A stretch of DNA of 64,000 bases, from the NCBI GenBank assembly GCA_009760855.2, contig WPIO01000005.1, forward strand, positions 6,658,001-6,722,000, given 5' to 3'. Shown in pieces: positions 35,216 to 49,180 of the stretch (the stretch's first letter is position 1; every line of letters starts with the position of its first letter). Below the pieces are notes generated by a model. The model did not search any database. It was not told the DNA's origin and was given only the letters and a program-made list of their open reading frames with translations. The position numbers were made by a program, and so were the translations under genes. The DNA comes from Cristatella mucedo. Lineage: Eukaryota; Bryozoa; Phylactolaemata; Cristatellidae.

Positions 35216-36956
35216 TGTGTGAATACATGCACGATACAGCATTCTATGAGACTGCATGTGTATGTGCAGGCTTTTTGCATGTGTATGATTGTACGTTTGA
35301 GTGCTCCTGCGGTTATTGGTCATATTGTGTTTGCTTTCAGTAACATAACTATAAATTTTAAGTTTGAAGCACTGCTCAGTATTTGTTTGTTCTAACAAGT
35401 GTGTGACATATATCTGCAAACAAGCTCGACGAATAACACTTCCTCGAGTTCTCAAACCTGACACTGCATACGTTTAGGTTATTTGGAGCGTTATGCTCCT
35501 ATGTTGGAACAATCTTATCTGAATTTACAGCCTAATAACCTCTCTTCACTGTGCAACATTTCTCTTCTGAGGAACTTGCCGGTGTTCACCATAAGTGTGA
35601 GGACTTTCGGCCTCTAAGTGCTGCAGCTCTTTTACTCACTGCAGGATGTTAAACTTGGACCATTATGCCAGGTTTATGAGCTCGAATGTATATCTTTAAT
35701 TGCCTTGTGAATATAATGGTACTGCTACCTCAATACACTCGTTGAATATGGTCAGAGCCATCAACAGAACTGTAGCAGATTGTGTTGCATATTTGCTGCA
35801 TGTGCATGCCCGCACAGCAAGCTCTCTCTGTATGGTCTTTTGTCATCTGCCTTGTGACTGTTTGTGCTACTTCCGCATGCTCTTTTAAATTATCTCACAG
35901 CTGGCTATTTGGTTTTCAATAGATTGGTTTGCACCAATTACCTTTCATCACCAAACCAGCGGTTACTGCTAGAGCATGGTCTATCTGACAATTACCTGTC
36001 GGTTTCAAATGCATCTTGCCTTGGGGTTGCCCTGACGCTCTAATGTAAGCAACCGAACAAGCAAGTTGTTGAAACTTTTGCCATGGAGAACTTTGCTGTT
36101 TGGTTTCCTAGAAACAGCATCAAAAACACAAAGTTAAAAACACAAGTTAACATACAAATGCAAACACAAACTCACACACACATACAAAAACTCACACATT
36201 AACATAAACTCACACTTTCACATATAAGCACACATAATTTAGAATGTTTCTCCCTGAGTAGGTGATTCAGAATGGCAAACCTAAGTCGCAGATGGCTTAA
36301 GTTATTCTTAAGTTGTGAACTTTGTCATAGGCAGTATAGTGATACCATGCCAAACTATGATGAGTGTCATGGCCAAAATATCTTTACAAATTAATTATTT
36401 TTAGTAGATAGATTAGAATTGAATACGTATTGAAAGTCAGTTTTAGGTAAACTGAAATGAATTTTTTTTTCTTAAATTATGTCGCATTATTTACAAAAAT
36501 TATTAAAATACTGAGGCGTCTTACATTGTAAATGAATTGCTTACAGTAATTTTTGAAGACATGCACCAGCAAATACGTTGTAGCAGGTATTGGCCGAAGA
36601 CATTTAGTAAATGTACTATTAAATTTGAAAATTAAGACCATGTACTTTAACCCTTAACTGCTCAAAGCATCAGCAGCAATTATTCACCGACCAGCCGAGC
36701 AATGCTATCACTGAGTGTCCCGATCAGAAACTCCATTTGCATTCGTTCCACTAAGAGATTACTTCCACATTGTTTGTGATCAAAGCCTGCTTATCACTGT
36801 TTTATATTGTAATGTACATATCAGTATTGTATGACAACTATGAAAATACTTGTAGCTGCATATGAAAATTAAAATATCTTCCCCTTGTTTTTTAGACAAC
36901 ACATTCATCATAGCATTACCGTTTTAGTGACAATGACTGTTTCCAAAAAACTCTTC
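35216..36956. other. No supported gene
   Basis: AT-rich, few ORFs. A CA/ACA-rich stretch with CACAAACTCACACACAC-type repeats lies at about 36125-36235. Confidence 0.4.
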
Positions 36957-37440
36957 ATCTAGGTTTGTCTGTCGTGAACTGCAGATTCGCCATATTACAT
37001 CACTTCTCATTTACCTGCAGTGACTCCCCATCATGCAGTGTGATGGCTTCAAGGTTCTTTTATGTGCTTTTAGGTCGCTTCATTCTCTTGCTCCAGCCTA
37101 CCTATCAGAACTATTCCTCAATCAGGCTAGGCATTGTACCATCTGCTCTTATTGCAGTCATTTAGTTGTACCTGGATCGAACCTCATGTCCTATGGAGAC
37201 AATGAGTGCAGTTCGTATGCTTTTAAAGCCCAGAACTCACTCCCAAATGACTTCACAGCATTATCTGACTTTACAACAGTTATAGGAAGGTAAAATGCAC
37301 ATGTTTCTCACAGTCTTTGCCTAATCCTTGTGAAATAGCCTTTGTGTGCCTATACCTGCTGACACTGTGCATGTTACCACTAGCCATATTGAAATGCTTT
37401 CTTTTCAGCATATATAAAGTGCCTGTATAGAAATGTAATT
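36957..37440 (+). mobile_element. LINE family B copy, 3' portion
   Basis: Forward-strand relic starting at the RLVCRE block (about 36960) and running through LHxLP, SLHSLAPAYLSELF, FGDxxSSYAFKAQNSLP and the non-coding 3' region (CTGACACTGTGCATG at about 37359). It ends near AAAGTGCCTGTATAG. It has many frameshifts. Confidence 0.8.
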
Positions 37441-37566
37441 CTATGTAATACTGTGTATAATTGTATGATAGTATTCGAAATACAATCATGATTTTTGTAA
37501 ACACATTTCCGTTTATCGTTCCCATTTTTATGATCAGCATGTATTCATATATATTCATCACACACA

Positions 37567-37597
37567 TGCATATATATATATATATATATATATATGT
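37567..37597. repeat. TA microsatellite
   Basis: A short pure TA run. Confidence 0.9.
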
Positions 37598-39004
37598 ATT
37601 TATTTATTTTATTATCAGATCACAAAGGGCACGACTTGAGCAGAACTTCAGCAACTTATTATTTACAGGACTACCAGTCAAAATAATACAGGTTGACCCA
37701 GCTGCTATAAGCCTGACCCTTTTGTGTATACCACTACACAAATGATCGTTATTCAGCACTTGATTGCACTAGGATATAAAGACATAAAATAGCATCCATA
37801 CAGATTAGCTAAGACTGAAATCCAAGCAAACTCACTAAAATAATATCGAAACATACTATCAGGTTCGCGAAGGTGAGCTAAAATGCAAGTTTATATTCAT
37901 AAATATAATTACAAGCTTTTGCAGTTTCTTGTATTGGCACACACATGCCGATACTAGTTACTGCAGCTGTGAGGCTTAGTATCGTTTGCTGGTAAGCAAA
38001 ATGGTGAACTTCATTGGGATTCGTTACCTCCTCCTTTCAACTGCTTTCTTCCCACAATCTTATTCCCTAATAGTGTAATAGCCATACCTTGCAAGGCTCC
38101 AGTAGACTTAGCATCAACCGGAATTTCAAAAGTCTTGCCAACCGGGGAATCATTCTACCAAGACAGCTTTAATGTGGTAAAAATGAGCAGTTACTTGAAT
38201 CACATGCAAGATTATGCTAGCGGGTTCCTAAACTGCCAGAATGCAGTTTTTTTAAATTGCTACCAACCGTTCTGTCAAACTCGCCAACAGTGTCCCCAAG
38301 GCCTGTCACGGTCTTTAAAAACAGTACATGATCTGGAGAGCACAGGTTATTCATTTTTGATGGCTTAAATGTCTCACGTTAGAGACCTTCCATTTAGTTT
38401 TGGGGAAGTGTTCACTCGACTTTAGCCACAATAACGAAGCACTGAGGAAAATGCTTCCTCAATTCCGGTTAGTGAATCCAATCCACGTAATCTGTAACCT
38501 GCTAAGATGCAAGTGTTAGTTAGTAACAACTGATGTTTGCATCAAAATTGTATTGCATGCCAGCTTATCCCGGAATTTTTATAGCTGCCAGTTTTACTCC
38601 AGCAAGCTATAGTGTCGATCTCGACAATTGTCTCAGCTGCTGTAAGTCGAACTTCTATCCATCTTTGGGCTCTGCCACAGTCCTCATAAACGCTGGTCAA
38701 TTTTGATGCTAGAAAAGTTCGTACGGTCCAGGCTTTGAGCTTACTTTTACGGCATACTGTAAGCAAAGGAGTTAGATGATTGTGTTCGTGTAGTATTTTT
38801 GTTATTACTATTAGCATGTATTTCAATCGATCTTTCTTAGCAAACCTAAATTTATTTGCTTAAGAGTACCTATTCTACACCCACTGATGAAGCACTCTTT
38901 CTTGGTATTCTGCTGCAGCAACCCCTCCATATTTTCTGTAGCCTTCTAAAATGCAATTGCTACTAGCTTTTTTTCTGCAACATATATACTAGTTTATATA
39001 ATTT
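37598..39004. other. No supported gene
   Basis: ORFs of 77-94 codons (38135-38368 +, 38542-38826 -) without recognisable domains. Confidence 0.4.
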
Positions 39005-39700
39005 TAGGCCGTCTGTAGGACACCCCTAGAGACATTAATCTCTATGCAGGTAAAACATAGCTTGCTGCCAGAGAATTATTTCCCGAGGCTTACTGTTATG
39101 AGCTTTTTCAGGTATGCAAAAGCAAACAAGGATCTTTCACAAGCCAACATGCTAAGAGAAGACACTCGTGGTCACTGGTTAGTATGACCTATGAGTAGCA
39201 GCTAGGTCAAGGAAAAGCTGAGTGGATCAGCTGCGTCTTTAGCTGAGACTCAATGTATGCAAAGTCATTGCAGAGTAGTGACCTTTCTCGTAAGCAAGAG
39301 CTAGACGTTTTGAGTTTTTTATGCAGATGATCAGAAGGCTCGAAGACCAGCAGATTTGAATTTAGTGAGGGAGTGAAGATTTCTCTCACTGAGGTTGGAC
39401 ATCATCAACTTTAGTGCTGTGAAAGTGATATGATGAGGCTATAGAGAGGTGCTCCAGAAGGGTCTGGTAGTCGATGGTGTAAAATACTGCTAGTAGATCA
39501 AGGAATACTAGTCGAGCGCTTTATCCTGGTCTGTATTTTTTAGAAGCTCTTTACAAACCAGAAGCAGATCAGTTAGAGATATGGCTATCTATAAGTCCGG
39601 ATTGGAATCTAATATCGAGATCAGATGAATTGATATTGTGGTTCATTGGCTAGAGTATAAATCATGAACATCTATTTTTAATGCGAATCAGCTATTTTTT
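39005..39700 (-). mobile_element. LINE relic with reverse transcriptase motif A
   Basis: On the minus strand, about 39465-39535 reads LVFLDLLAVFYTIDYQTLLEH, a decayed version of the LLDLSAAFDTIDHDLL motif A of L2/CR1-like reverse transcriptases. It is preceded (about 39590-39625) by a FQSGL...S stretch like FQSGFKxxHSTETA. At 39005-39070 a segment resembles the complement of the family B 3' end (GAGATTAATCTCTAG). Whether these belong to one internally deleted family B copy or to two fragments is uncertain. Multiple stops; not coding. Confidence 0.6.
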
Positions 39701-40931
39701 AGTCAACTGAGCAGCCAACCGCATCCTAGCTAAGAGCAAAGTAAGGTTAAGAGCTGCTTGACCGTCTCTTTAGCTGTATAGACCGTGACTTGAACCTGTC
39801 GTGGTGCTCAAGCTAAGCAATGCTCCTACCCCTTTGATGCTTAGCAGTGGTTTAGCCCAGATGAGCTCTGCCAGCATCTCAACTGGCCAGGCCATCTGCT
39901 CATCTTCCCCATTTCAACCGGTGGGTAGGCTTTCGACCATTTCATCAAACCAAGGATTTCAATTTGGCTGAGCAGTGCTTGTTCACTCACATGGGTTGTT
40001 CACGTAGTAGTTACCAGAAAGACTCTCAACGGGAAGGTTCTGTCCTCAAACCAGCACAGCCATTAAGTATCAAATGTAGGAATAGCTGGAAACACTACAT
40101 ATATTGCTACATAGCACAGTTCAAAGCCGGCTGCGTTATATCACCTGCAGCAACTTTGTAGTACCCCGAGGGCTTTCCCCCTATTCTATTAGGGTAGGGG
40201 TGCTAGAGATACGGCTGGTTTTAAGATATCGTTTAGGAAAAGAATCAAGGGTAGCACTGTCGTTCGGTCGAGCCAATACAATAGGTGCCGTTGTGCAGCT
40301 TTCCAAGCCGACCTAGGTGCAATGGTTGTGAGCATGTTTACTATCGGACCGGCTTCTGAGAAGTAGTTGGTTTGGTCACCAGTCACCGGCTGTGTGTCGA
40401 TGTCTCATAGGCATAAATTAGCATATTTCAACAAGCAACTTCACTGGTACCTACAGCTGGGAGAACGAGTGATGGAAGCCAGCCAGTTGACAATGAACTG
40501 TGGTCCACAGTCTATATGTCAGATGCCGAGCTATCGGTGGATGGGGAAAGTTGGTGGTATGCTTGCATAGCTTTGATAAGTCGAAGTCGTCCATCCGGCA
40601 ATGGACCGAAGCAGAGGGATGACTCATCAGATGCATGCTGGCTTGGGGCAGCCGGTGCAGATGACGTCAATGTAATGCTGCTCCAGAGCTTTCGATTGGG
40701 GTGAGCTCGGCGAAAGTACCGGCGGTTGAGCAGTAGCCAGAGTTGTCTAGGCGACGTTTCTAAGCCAGTCCTTGTTGGTAGCCATATTAAGTGACGAGTT
40801 GGTGTAAGAGCAAGCCAAAGGTTGCATGAAATCATCTGTCATCTCATGAGCCAAGGCTCCAGTTCCTATACGTTAGGGCGAAGTTTGTTTTTTGCTGGCA
40901 CTACCACTGACAGAGTCCAGGCCCAAGACTT
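39701..40931. other. No supported gene
   Basis: Overlapping 60-107-codon ORFs on both strands at 40100-40835, no domain recognised. Confidence 0.4.
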
Positions 40932-41099
40932 ACTGGCACTGCCAGCAACTGTCAGCGATTTCGAAAAAGCTAAGCACTTGGCAGATCCACTGGTAGTCAG
41001 CTTGGGTAGCTTATCACTGGCACTGCCAGCAACTGTCAGCGATTTTGAAAAACCGACCACTTGGCAGTTTCACTGAAATTTAGCTTGGGTGGCTCAGCA
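40932..41099 (+). repeat. Tandem duplication, 84-bp unit
   Basis: Two direct copies (40932-41015 and 41016-41099), each starting ACTGGCACTGCCAGCAACTG and ending near AGCTTGGGT. One frame stays open across both (LALPATVSDFEK twice) because the unit length is a multiple of three, but there is no sign of a real protein. Confidence 0.9.
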
Positions 41100-41454
41100 C
41101 AAGCAAACCCCTCTTTGCCCTAACTTATTCTGGTTAAGCTTCCTCTGATCCGTCCCTAGCTCTCACCATTCACCAGGTTTGTGAAGCTCGGCAGTGTAGT
41201 GGCCTCACTTCGTGCCGGGGGAGGGGACACCTGCAGAAGTACTGGTGTGCCAATGCAGGAAGGCATGTGCGGTTAAGTTTATTAGTTGTGCCCTAGCTTG
41301 AGCATGGAGGCAGCAGTCATGCGCTCACTGGCTCCGGCTTGAAAAATAGTGCGCAGAGACTAGGGCTCACTGGCTGCAACGAGGTAGATGCCACCTCTTA
41401 CCAGTCAGAAGGCTTCGTATCGAATGCTCTAGCTGCCTATTGAGCAGATCATAA
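41100..41454. other. No recognisable feature
   Basis: No ORF over 60 codons and no repeat recognised. Confidence 0.4.
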
Positions 41455-42330
41455 TAATTATTTTTATTCTTGTAACTTTGTTTATACATTTTATAAAGCA
41501 CCATCAGAGAACTCAATCGCTTTCTAGGTACTTTCCAATTGCTGCAAAGGAAGCACGAATCTAATGGTGAGTGGTGGCATGCTCAAAATACAATAAGAGT
41601 AACATGGTTAGGGGGGCATGCACAGGGTCAGCATGCAAATGTGGTTAGTGGCAGCATGCAACAGTGTCAGGAGGCATAAATACATTAAGGGGAATCTCAT
41701 GGATCCTCTAAAGATTGTCATAAATATGTCTGTTTTTCATTTCCTTTTAAATTTCGTCATTTTAGGGGATGTCGCGACGAAAGTCGGGAGTGAGTTCCAG
41801 GCTTTGGGAGATACGCGAACAAAAGGCATGGTATTCAAAGGATTTTAAGGTTTGTACAAGGTATAGGTAAACAGTTAGATTCTGAACACCTGGTGGTACG
41901 ATGCTTAGCTCGTTGTGGTAATAGATGTGATAGGTAGGCTAGAGACAAACAATGAAGGGACCTAAAAGTGAGTGACAAAACCTTGAAGTCGATGCTGTGC
42001 TTGATTGGGGCCAGTGCAGGTCGGCGAGAAGTGGTGTAATGTGGCAACTGCAATGCTCACGACAAACAAGCCTAGCTGCAGAGTTTTGCAATAGCTGTAG
42101 GCGAGTTCGTGATTGCACAGGCCGGTAGACCAGCAAGCAGTGAGTTACAGAAGTCAAGACAAGGTGTCAAAATGCTTGGACCAATTTAGATGTGGTATCC
42201 CTATCTAGACAAGCCCGAAATTTTAGCAATCCTATGTAGCTGAAAGTATTTAGAGTTGACTATGGAGCTGATGTGGACGTCTAATTAAAGGTCACTTTGG
42301 AAAATGACACCTAGAGATTAGTGTTATATG
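41455..42330 (-). mobile_element. LINE family B copy
   Basis: Reverse-strand copy with an AT-rich tail at 41455, the complement of GATTGAGTTCTCTGATGGTG (about 41500-41515), and the non-coding 3' region. The coding blocks on the minus strand are SLTFRSLHCLSLAYLSHLLP, QNSAARLVCREHCSCHITPL and the LDVHI/FGD region towards 42300. Some frames stay open for 70 codons but the whole is disrupted. Confidence 0.85.
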
Positions 42331-42899
42331 AAGGCGTTTGCATGCAGTATGTACAATTGGGAGTCGGTGGCTTGAACACAGTGCAAGTGCAGGCTCCTGT
42401 CAGGGTCTAGAAAAGCTCAGTGGCTGATAATCGCCAGCTCGTGGTTACCAAGATTTCTCTGGTGGCTTCGCTGACTTTTATTTTTAGATTCACCTGTCCC
42501 ACCCCCTCCAGTCCTGTTAAGTTCAGTAATGCCACCAAAGCAAACTCGATAGCATGGTCTTATGCAGTTGCCCTCGCCAAAATTTCCATTCCAATAAAGC
42601 CTTTCAATAGGCAACCAGATCTGCTCCATAATTGCAGTTGTTCTTGATAATAGTATCAGCACCATGAGTACTTTACAGAGATAATGGCATGCCTCGGATA
42701 CAGTTGCCAGAGCCAAGCTGACCTGGGCACTGGTAACATCATGTCTAGACTTGAGAGAATCGTTGCTGGCATGTCTTCATGCTCCTGCAGTAAAACCTTT
42801 GCTATTGGCTCGAATTTTATATGTAGGTTGGTCTGAAGTGAACATTGCAATCACTATATTTCCTGTCTAGCACCATTGAAACTTAAAGATTTATTTACA
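42331..42899. other. No supported gene
   Basis: Overlapping ORFs on both strands (42417-42716 -, 42420-42647 +), no domain recognised. Lies between two LINE B copies of the same orientation and could be an interrupting segment. Confidence 0.35.
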
Positions 42900-44120
42900 C
42901 TTTTGAATAATAATGATAAAACATTTGTATAGAACCCTCAGAGAACTGAATGTTTTTCAAGGCAATTTTCAGATGCTGTATAGAAAGCATTACCAAATGA
43001 TTGGTGGTAACATCCTCAAATAGCAGGCACAGTTAAAGCCGGTACGTGCAAACTAAAGACGAATGACGAAAACCAGCTAAATGCTGTAATACACATGTGT
43101 GTTGTAAGCTTATTTTTAAATATCGTCTTGTCCATGGCTTTCGACGTGCGTTGGTAGTGAGTTCCAGGCTTGTGGCGTATGAACTAAAGGCAAGATCTAC
43201 AACCCTTTTGCAGCTCGTACAGGGTATGGCTAAATAATGCGTCAGAACAGCAGGTTACAGGATTATTTGCCTGGTGGGGAGTAGTTATGATAAGTAGGCT
43301 GGAGCCAGAGAATACAGGGACCTAAAAGTAAGTGACAGACGTTGAAGTCGATACACTGCTTGATTACGAGCCAGAGCAGGTTGGCGAGACTTGGTATGAT
43401 GTGGCAACTGGGATGCTCACAGCAGACAAGCCTGGATGCAGAGTTTGGCACCAGATGTAAGCACCTGATTGCATATGCCGGTAGGCCAGCTAGCTGTGAG
43501 GTACAGAAGTCAAGACGGGATGTCACAAATGCACACAACAACTTAGGTGTGGTGTCTCTGTCTAAATATCTCGAATTTTAGCGATGCTATCTACCTGAAA
43601 GTAATCAGACTTGATTGTGAATCTGATGTGGTCATCTAACGAAAGGTCACTTTGGAACATGACACTTAGATTTCGTGCAGATTCAACAGATATTTTATGG
43701 CATGGCCGATTTGGATTGTTAGCCTTTCCAATTTCCGAATCTCAATTGGCTAGCCCATAGCTAGTAAGTCAATTTTGTCATCATTCAGTTTTAGAAGATT
43801 TGCTGCCATCTATGTGCAGATGTCGTCAATACATGCAGCAAGGGAGTTGAGAGAATATGAAATGCTGGAGGGCTGGGAGGGATCACAGCAAAGCTACAAC
43901 TGATTGTCCTCCACATAGAAGTGAAAGCTTAGATTGTGCTGCTGGAGAGCGCATCAGCCAGAGGGAGAGTGTACATTTTTAAAAGAAGCAGACCGAGCAC
44001 AGATCCCTGAGGTGTTTGTACTTAGGTGGTTCCTCGGATGATCTTTTTTAGTTCACATTATTACACTGGATATCCTTGACGATGATTAGCAGCCTATTGA
44101 AATAGTCAATATGGAGTTTT
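42900..44120 (-). mobile_element. Longest LINE family B copy, reverse transcriptase to 3' end
   Basis: Reverse strand, about 1.2 kb. In element order: remains of the PQGSVLG motif (complement of about 43995-44020), a YADD position now reading YVED (about 43908-43925), AANLLKLNDDK (about 43775-43815), an NLGVMF/SDLSLDDHI block (about 43630-43680), SRLDFCTSQLAGLPA and SLANLLW, an AWNSLPT block, and the 3' untranslated region with the TTCTCTGAGGGTTCTATACA end. The tail is an ATTATTATT type at about 42905-42920. Scattered stops and indels; inactive. The endonuclease region is absent (5' truncation). Confidence 0.85.
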
Positions 44121-44254
44121 TGCAGAAACGTTAATTCAAAAAATGTGTGCCAAGCAGAAACAAAGCAGCAGAATCTGAATCCAATTCTAAAAAAAATTAC
44201 TTCGTATTTTGGTTTCCCCATTGATTTTGATTGTATTCAAGTTTTCATGGCGAT

Positions 44255-44740
44255 AAGAATAATAATAATACTAAGACATTTGTATCTTACCCTAGGAAAA
44301 ATAAACCTATTTCTAGACACTGCATTCAAGCTGGAAAAGATTGATTTTGATTGGTTAGTGATACAATACACACTTTCAATGATGCACTTGCTATGCATAG
44401 AGGACAATGCACACGGGCAGACCAAGGTAGAGAAGAAAACATGACGTTTTACTGTTTTGTATTCACCGTCTATCTGCGTTTGACACTGAGCCAGAAGAGA
44501 GTGGGTTTTAGGATTTAAATAGGAGAAGGCATCCAGGCTTGGTCTTGAAAGGATTTGAAGTTGGTTGCAAGTACAGTTGAACGATCAGACTCAGGGAAAC
44601 GGGTTGCATGCTGATAAGCTTTACTCGGAAATGTTTCGAAAATATAGCCCGGAGGAAATTATTAGGTATATCTTTCGCAAAGTTAGTCCCTAACCGGATA
44701 TAAGCCTTTTTCATATTCTAAAGGGATAGCTAAATCTATG
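44255..44740 (-). mobile_element. LINE family B 3' fragment, diverged
   Basis: Begins at an AATAATAATACTAAGACATTTGT tail-like end (44258-44280) and shows faint matches to the family's last coding block near 44500-44600 (reverse of PKTHSLLAQ and the AAAGGATTTGAAG stretch). More diverged than its neighbours; boundaries are approximate. Confidence 0.5.
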
Positions 44741-44805
44741 TTATGTTTGCAAAATAATGAAGAAGCTCCTCTTGAATGACTGATTTCAATGCAAATGCGT
44801 TTGAG

Positions 44806-44905
44806 GACAGAGGTCGTGGGCTCGAGCCCCGTGGGACATAGGAAGCGACTGCATAGAAATTAAGTTCTCTCAGGGTGCAATGCAAATGAATTGCATTTTC
44901 TTTTA
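44806..44905 (+). mobile_element. SINE family 1 copy, 5'-truncated
   Basis: Starts inside the head just before the B-box (GAGGTCGTGGGCTCGAGCCC). It keeps the body and the tail TTAAGTTCTCTCAGGGTGCA, which is the copy closest to the LINE B 3' end. Confidence 0.75.
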
Positions 44906-46104
44906 TTTAAGAATCGCGTTCACAATAAATCATAATACCACTTACCTATGAAAGAGAGTCCAATCCGTTAGCCTCTTCCGTGAATTCAATAAGATATAGC
45001 CTACAGAAAAGGATATGCAAAAAGTTCGGCAAGCACTTGATGATTACTGGTAGAGTGGAAGCATTACTTGCCGTCACATATCATGGTCCGGAGCATAGGT
45101 CCAAAAGGTGGCCCAGGTCGATTCTTCCTTACCGGCTCCAGCATTCAGGTGGGGATGTCAAATATCCCACTGACCACCCTGGCTCCACCACTGATCGCTG
45201 TGATGCTCTGTTAGCCTCGAACAAACGCTTGGCATACCTATGTATGTATGCGAGTGCACCGAGGTAAGTGTTTGCACGAAATAAACCGAAACATCTAATC
45301 CGTTTCCTATAAGCACTGCCCATAGGGAACTGTCGTTGTACCACAATGTACCACAATTGTCCACTCCTCCTTTAGTTGGATAGATTCTGCCCCACTAAAG
45401 ACGGTGGATCAATGCCAGTGTTTGTGATCCTAATTGAGCACGACTTTAAGACGGCCAAGAAGTGCGAGAAAGGGTAGACAGCCATGCTCTGACTCTCATT
45501 ATGCACGATATTGCCAGACTATGTTGAGCCGATACCTCTGCAACTAGCACTTTAAAGCACAGCAATGGAGAGAGCCACACAATTTCACGAGAGTATAGCA
45601 AAACTGGTAGCGATCGACAGCTATCAAAAAATCTCAAACTTGGATAACAATCCATGTCCATAGCATTTACATTATTACTCTTTAGCCAAAAATAGGCATT
45701 TGACTGACGAGATGCATAGAGAGCACATTTATTATTCCTCACTTAGCTTGAGATTTTTAATTAAGTTTAATCCATGGATGGTATCACATTTATTTATTAA
45801 TAAAATTCATTCATTTAATGACTATAGCTCTTAAGCCACTGATTATTTCTGGCAAGTATTGTAACTTGGGTGATTATGAATGTTGTTACTTCAGTTTCAA
45901 TGAGAATAAATATACGCCAATGGAACAGCTGTCTCTTTCTACAGAACACAGAGTGGTGGCAAGTAATCTTGGAGCTCTGCTGTTACTCTATTGACCGTTG
46001 AACTCATTTCCACAATTATTGTAGAAATTCTTAGCTGCCAATTTAGCACGGGACCATCCCTAATCAGTTGATAATGTTCCGAACGAGCATGTAGAGGCTA
46101 TGTA
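44906..46104. other. No supported gene
   Basis: Overlapping ORFs up to 98 codons (44980-45267 +, 45446-45742 -) with no recognisable domain. Confidence 0.4.
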
Positions 46105-47230
46105 ACTACAGGTGACCTGGTGAGGTCTCCTGTGTGAGACCTCACCTCCATACGACACGGATTGAACACAATCAGATGAGTACGACTTGAACAAGGGTTG
46201 GTACCCAAATCCTTCAAATCGGAAATCGTTAAACCAATACTTAAAAAGCCTGGATTTGATACAGCTGAATGCCCGCCGTGCCAACACTCGATCAAGGATG
46301 TCGGAAAAATTCTTGAAACTAAAGGACGATAAAAATGAACTGCTGCTCGTCGGACACCCTATGCTTGTCGCTGTATCAGGAGGCTTAGCTCTTCTAATAG
46401 TTGATACTATTGTGCGACCATCACCACGTGCTCGAAATTTAGGTGTCGTTTTCGACAGCTGCCTAAACTTTAAAAGCTTAATTCAGAAGACTGCATCTGC
46501 AGCTAGCAATCACGTCTGATCCCTATCTAAGATATGGAGCTGTCTTCCACGGTAGCTTGCAGCAAGTTTAACTAGTTCCTTAGTTACGACTCGGCTTCAT
46601 AATTGGATTTCTCTTTTGGCCGGACTACCAAAAATCAACAAGACCACTGCAGCTGCTTATGAATATGGCTGCAAGACTAGTTTGCAAGACCCAAGAGGTT
46701 TGACCACGTGTGTCTTTGCTAAAAAAAAGCTAGGATGGCTGCCGGTTAATCGATGGATACAGAGCAAAGTTCTTATGCTGACTCACAAGGCCTGCCATGG
46801 CTTGGCTCCTAAATACCTAGCTGAACTGCTGCACCAGTTCCAGCCTCCTCATGCCCTCGTCCTCTATGGACTATACATCACGGTTCCATCCATCAGCTTA
46901 AAAACCGTTGGCGACAGAAACTTTAGCTCTGCAGGTCCCAGAATCTGGAACTCACTTCCACGGTTCTTACACAACGGCAAGTACTCTCCAGCTGCCGACA
47001 ATGGCTCAGTCTTTCCAGCAGTCCTGAGCTGCTACTTCGATGCTAGTCACTACCTCAAATGCTCTCCTGACTCTGCCATGCTTCCCACATTTTAGTTGGT
47101 GAGTGAGATGAAGTCTGTTGGCTACTGAAGGCATACCAAAAGCCACTTAGGCTACTCTCCTGTTTAGCAGCCGAGTAGTCTTTATGGCTTTGTGGAGTTA
47201 TAGACAGAGATACATTAGATTACATGTACA
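46105..47230 (+). mobile_element. LINE family A copy with 5' inversion and internal deletion
   Basis: The first ~85 bp (46112-46196) are in reverse orientation and match the SYLSDRVQSVSCGGQVSHT region of the 58.3-kb copy. Forward sequence then resumes at the KSFKSAIVRPILKKPG region (46197-46265) and jumps to NACLADIRS..MSEKFLKLKDDK. From there the C-terminal region runs nearly collinear: RPSPRARNLGVVFDSCLNFK, LGWLPVN, KVLMLTHKACHGLAPKYLAE, and SFSSAGPRIWNSLP. It ends with the 3' block TTTATGGCTTTGTGGAGTTA and GATACATTAGATTACAT. Stops at about 46519 and elsewhere; inactive. Confidence 0.85.
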
Positions 47231-48300
<1,070 letters not shown>

Positions 48301-49180
48301 TCTTCATGCCTAGTGCTTCGGAGCAGTATAGTCGACGGCTACGACCAGCAGTATGTATGCTCGCCAGCTTGAGTCGCCTGTGTAGAAATACAGTCATTAT
48401 CATATCACCCACAATGGGTGAGGGGGGCTGCGCCATACCTCGTTCTCTTGGCCGCACCACCTCGAGAGTGTGCTAGCAACTACAAGTGACGTTCTGACAT
48501 TGACTCAACAAACAGCCTTACTCAACTGAGAACAAGTTGGCTTAGTTTAATTTAACCATGTCTGTGTGGCTATATTTACTGGTTACCTTAATGTCAACTT
48601 TCTGTATGTATTGCATGCTAGCGATTACAGAGCTACAGTTTATAAAATGGCATGATTTCCAGGGAGCGCGACATAAACCACAAGTATAAGTCCGGGTTGG
48701 CAAAAACCTCATGAACAGGCTCAGCTGGATTGTGCTGCTATAATTGGAAATGGGTCAATTATGACAATCTTTGGGCTGGAAACTCAGCCCTGCAAAGCCG
48801 CTGCAGCTCAGGAGGCTGAGGTAAGAGTCGATTTCAAAGTTTCAATGACTGTGTATACTAAAGTTAACGAGACAGCAGCGAAATAAAGTCAAACTGCAAG
48901 TGGACTGTCCACCATTCCGGCAGGCCAAAAGACGTTGCCTAGTTTCTAGAACATGATGATGTTCCAATCGGTGTCTATCTGCTTTCTTCTATGCAACAGA
49001 CCTCGGCTAATTGCTGGTCAAGATTGTGCACTACATGCTCGAGTACTGGGCAACAGCAGGTGGTTAGCAATGTGCTCACTGGGATTTCACTCCGACCAGA
49101 TCTGTCTATGCAGGCTAAGGAAAACCATAAAGATGCACTGACCTGTTCAGAACAACTCAGCTGCTGTCAGATAAACCTAT
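48301..49180. other. No supported gene
   Basis: Only short ORFs (48953-49227); no domain or repeat recognised. Confidence 0.4.

Noticed and set aside
34873-35395. Tyr/Ile-repeat ORFs on both strands (up to 150 codons)
   Set aside because: They are translations of the TA microsatellite; no unique protein sequence of any length.
46060-46295. Minus-strand ORFs as a separate gene
   Set aside because: They are the inverted and forward LINE A pieces read in other frames.
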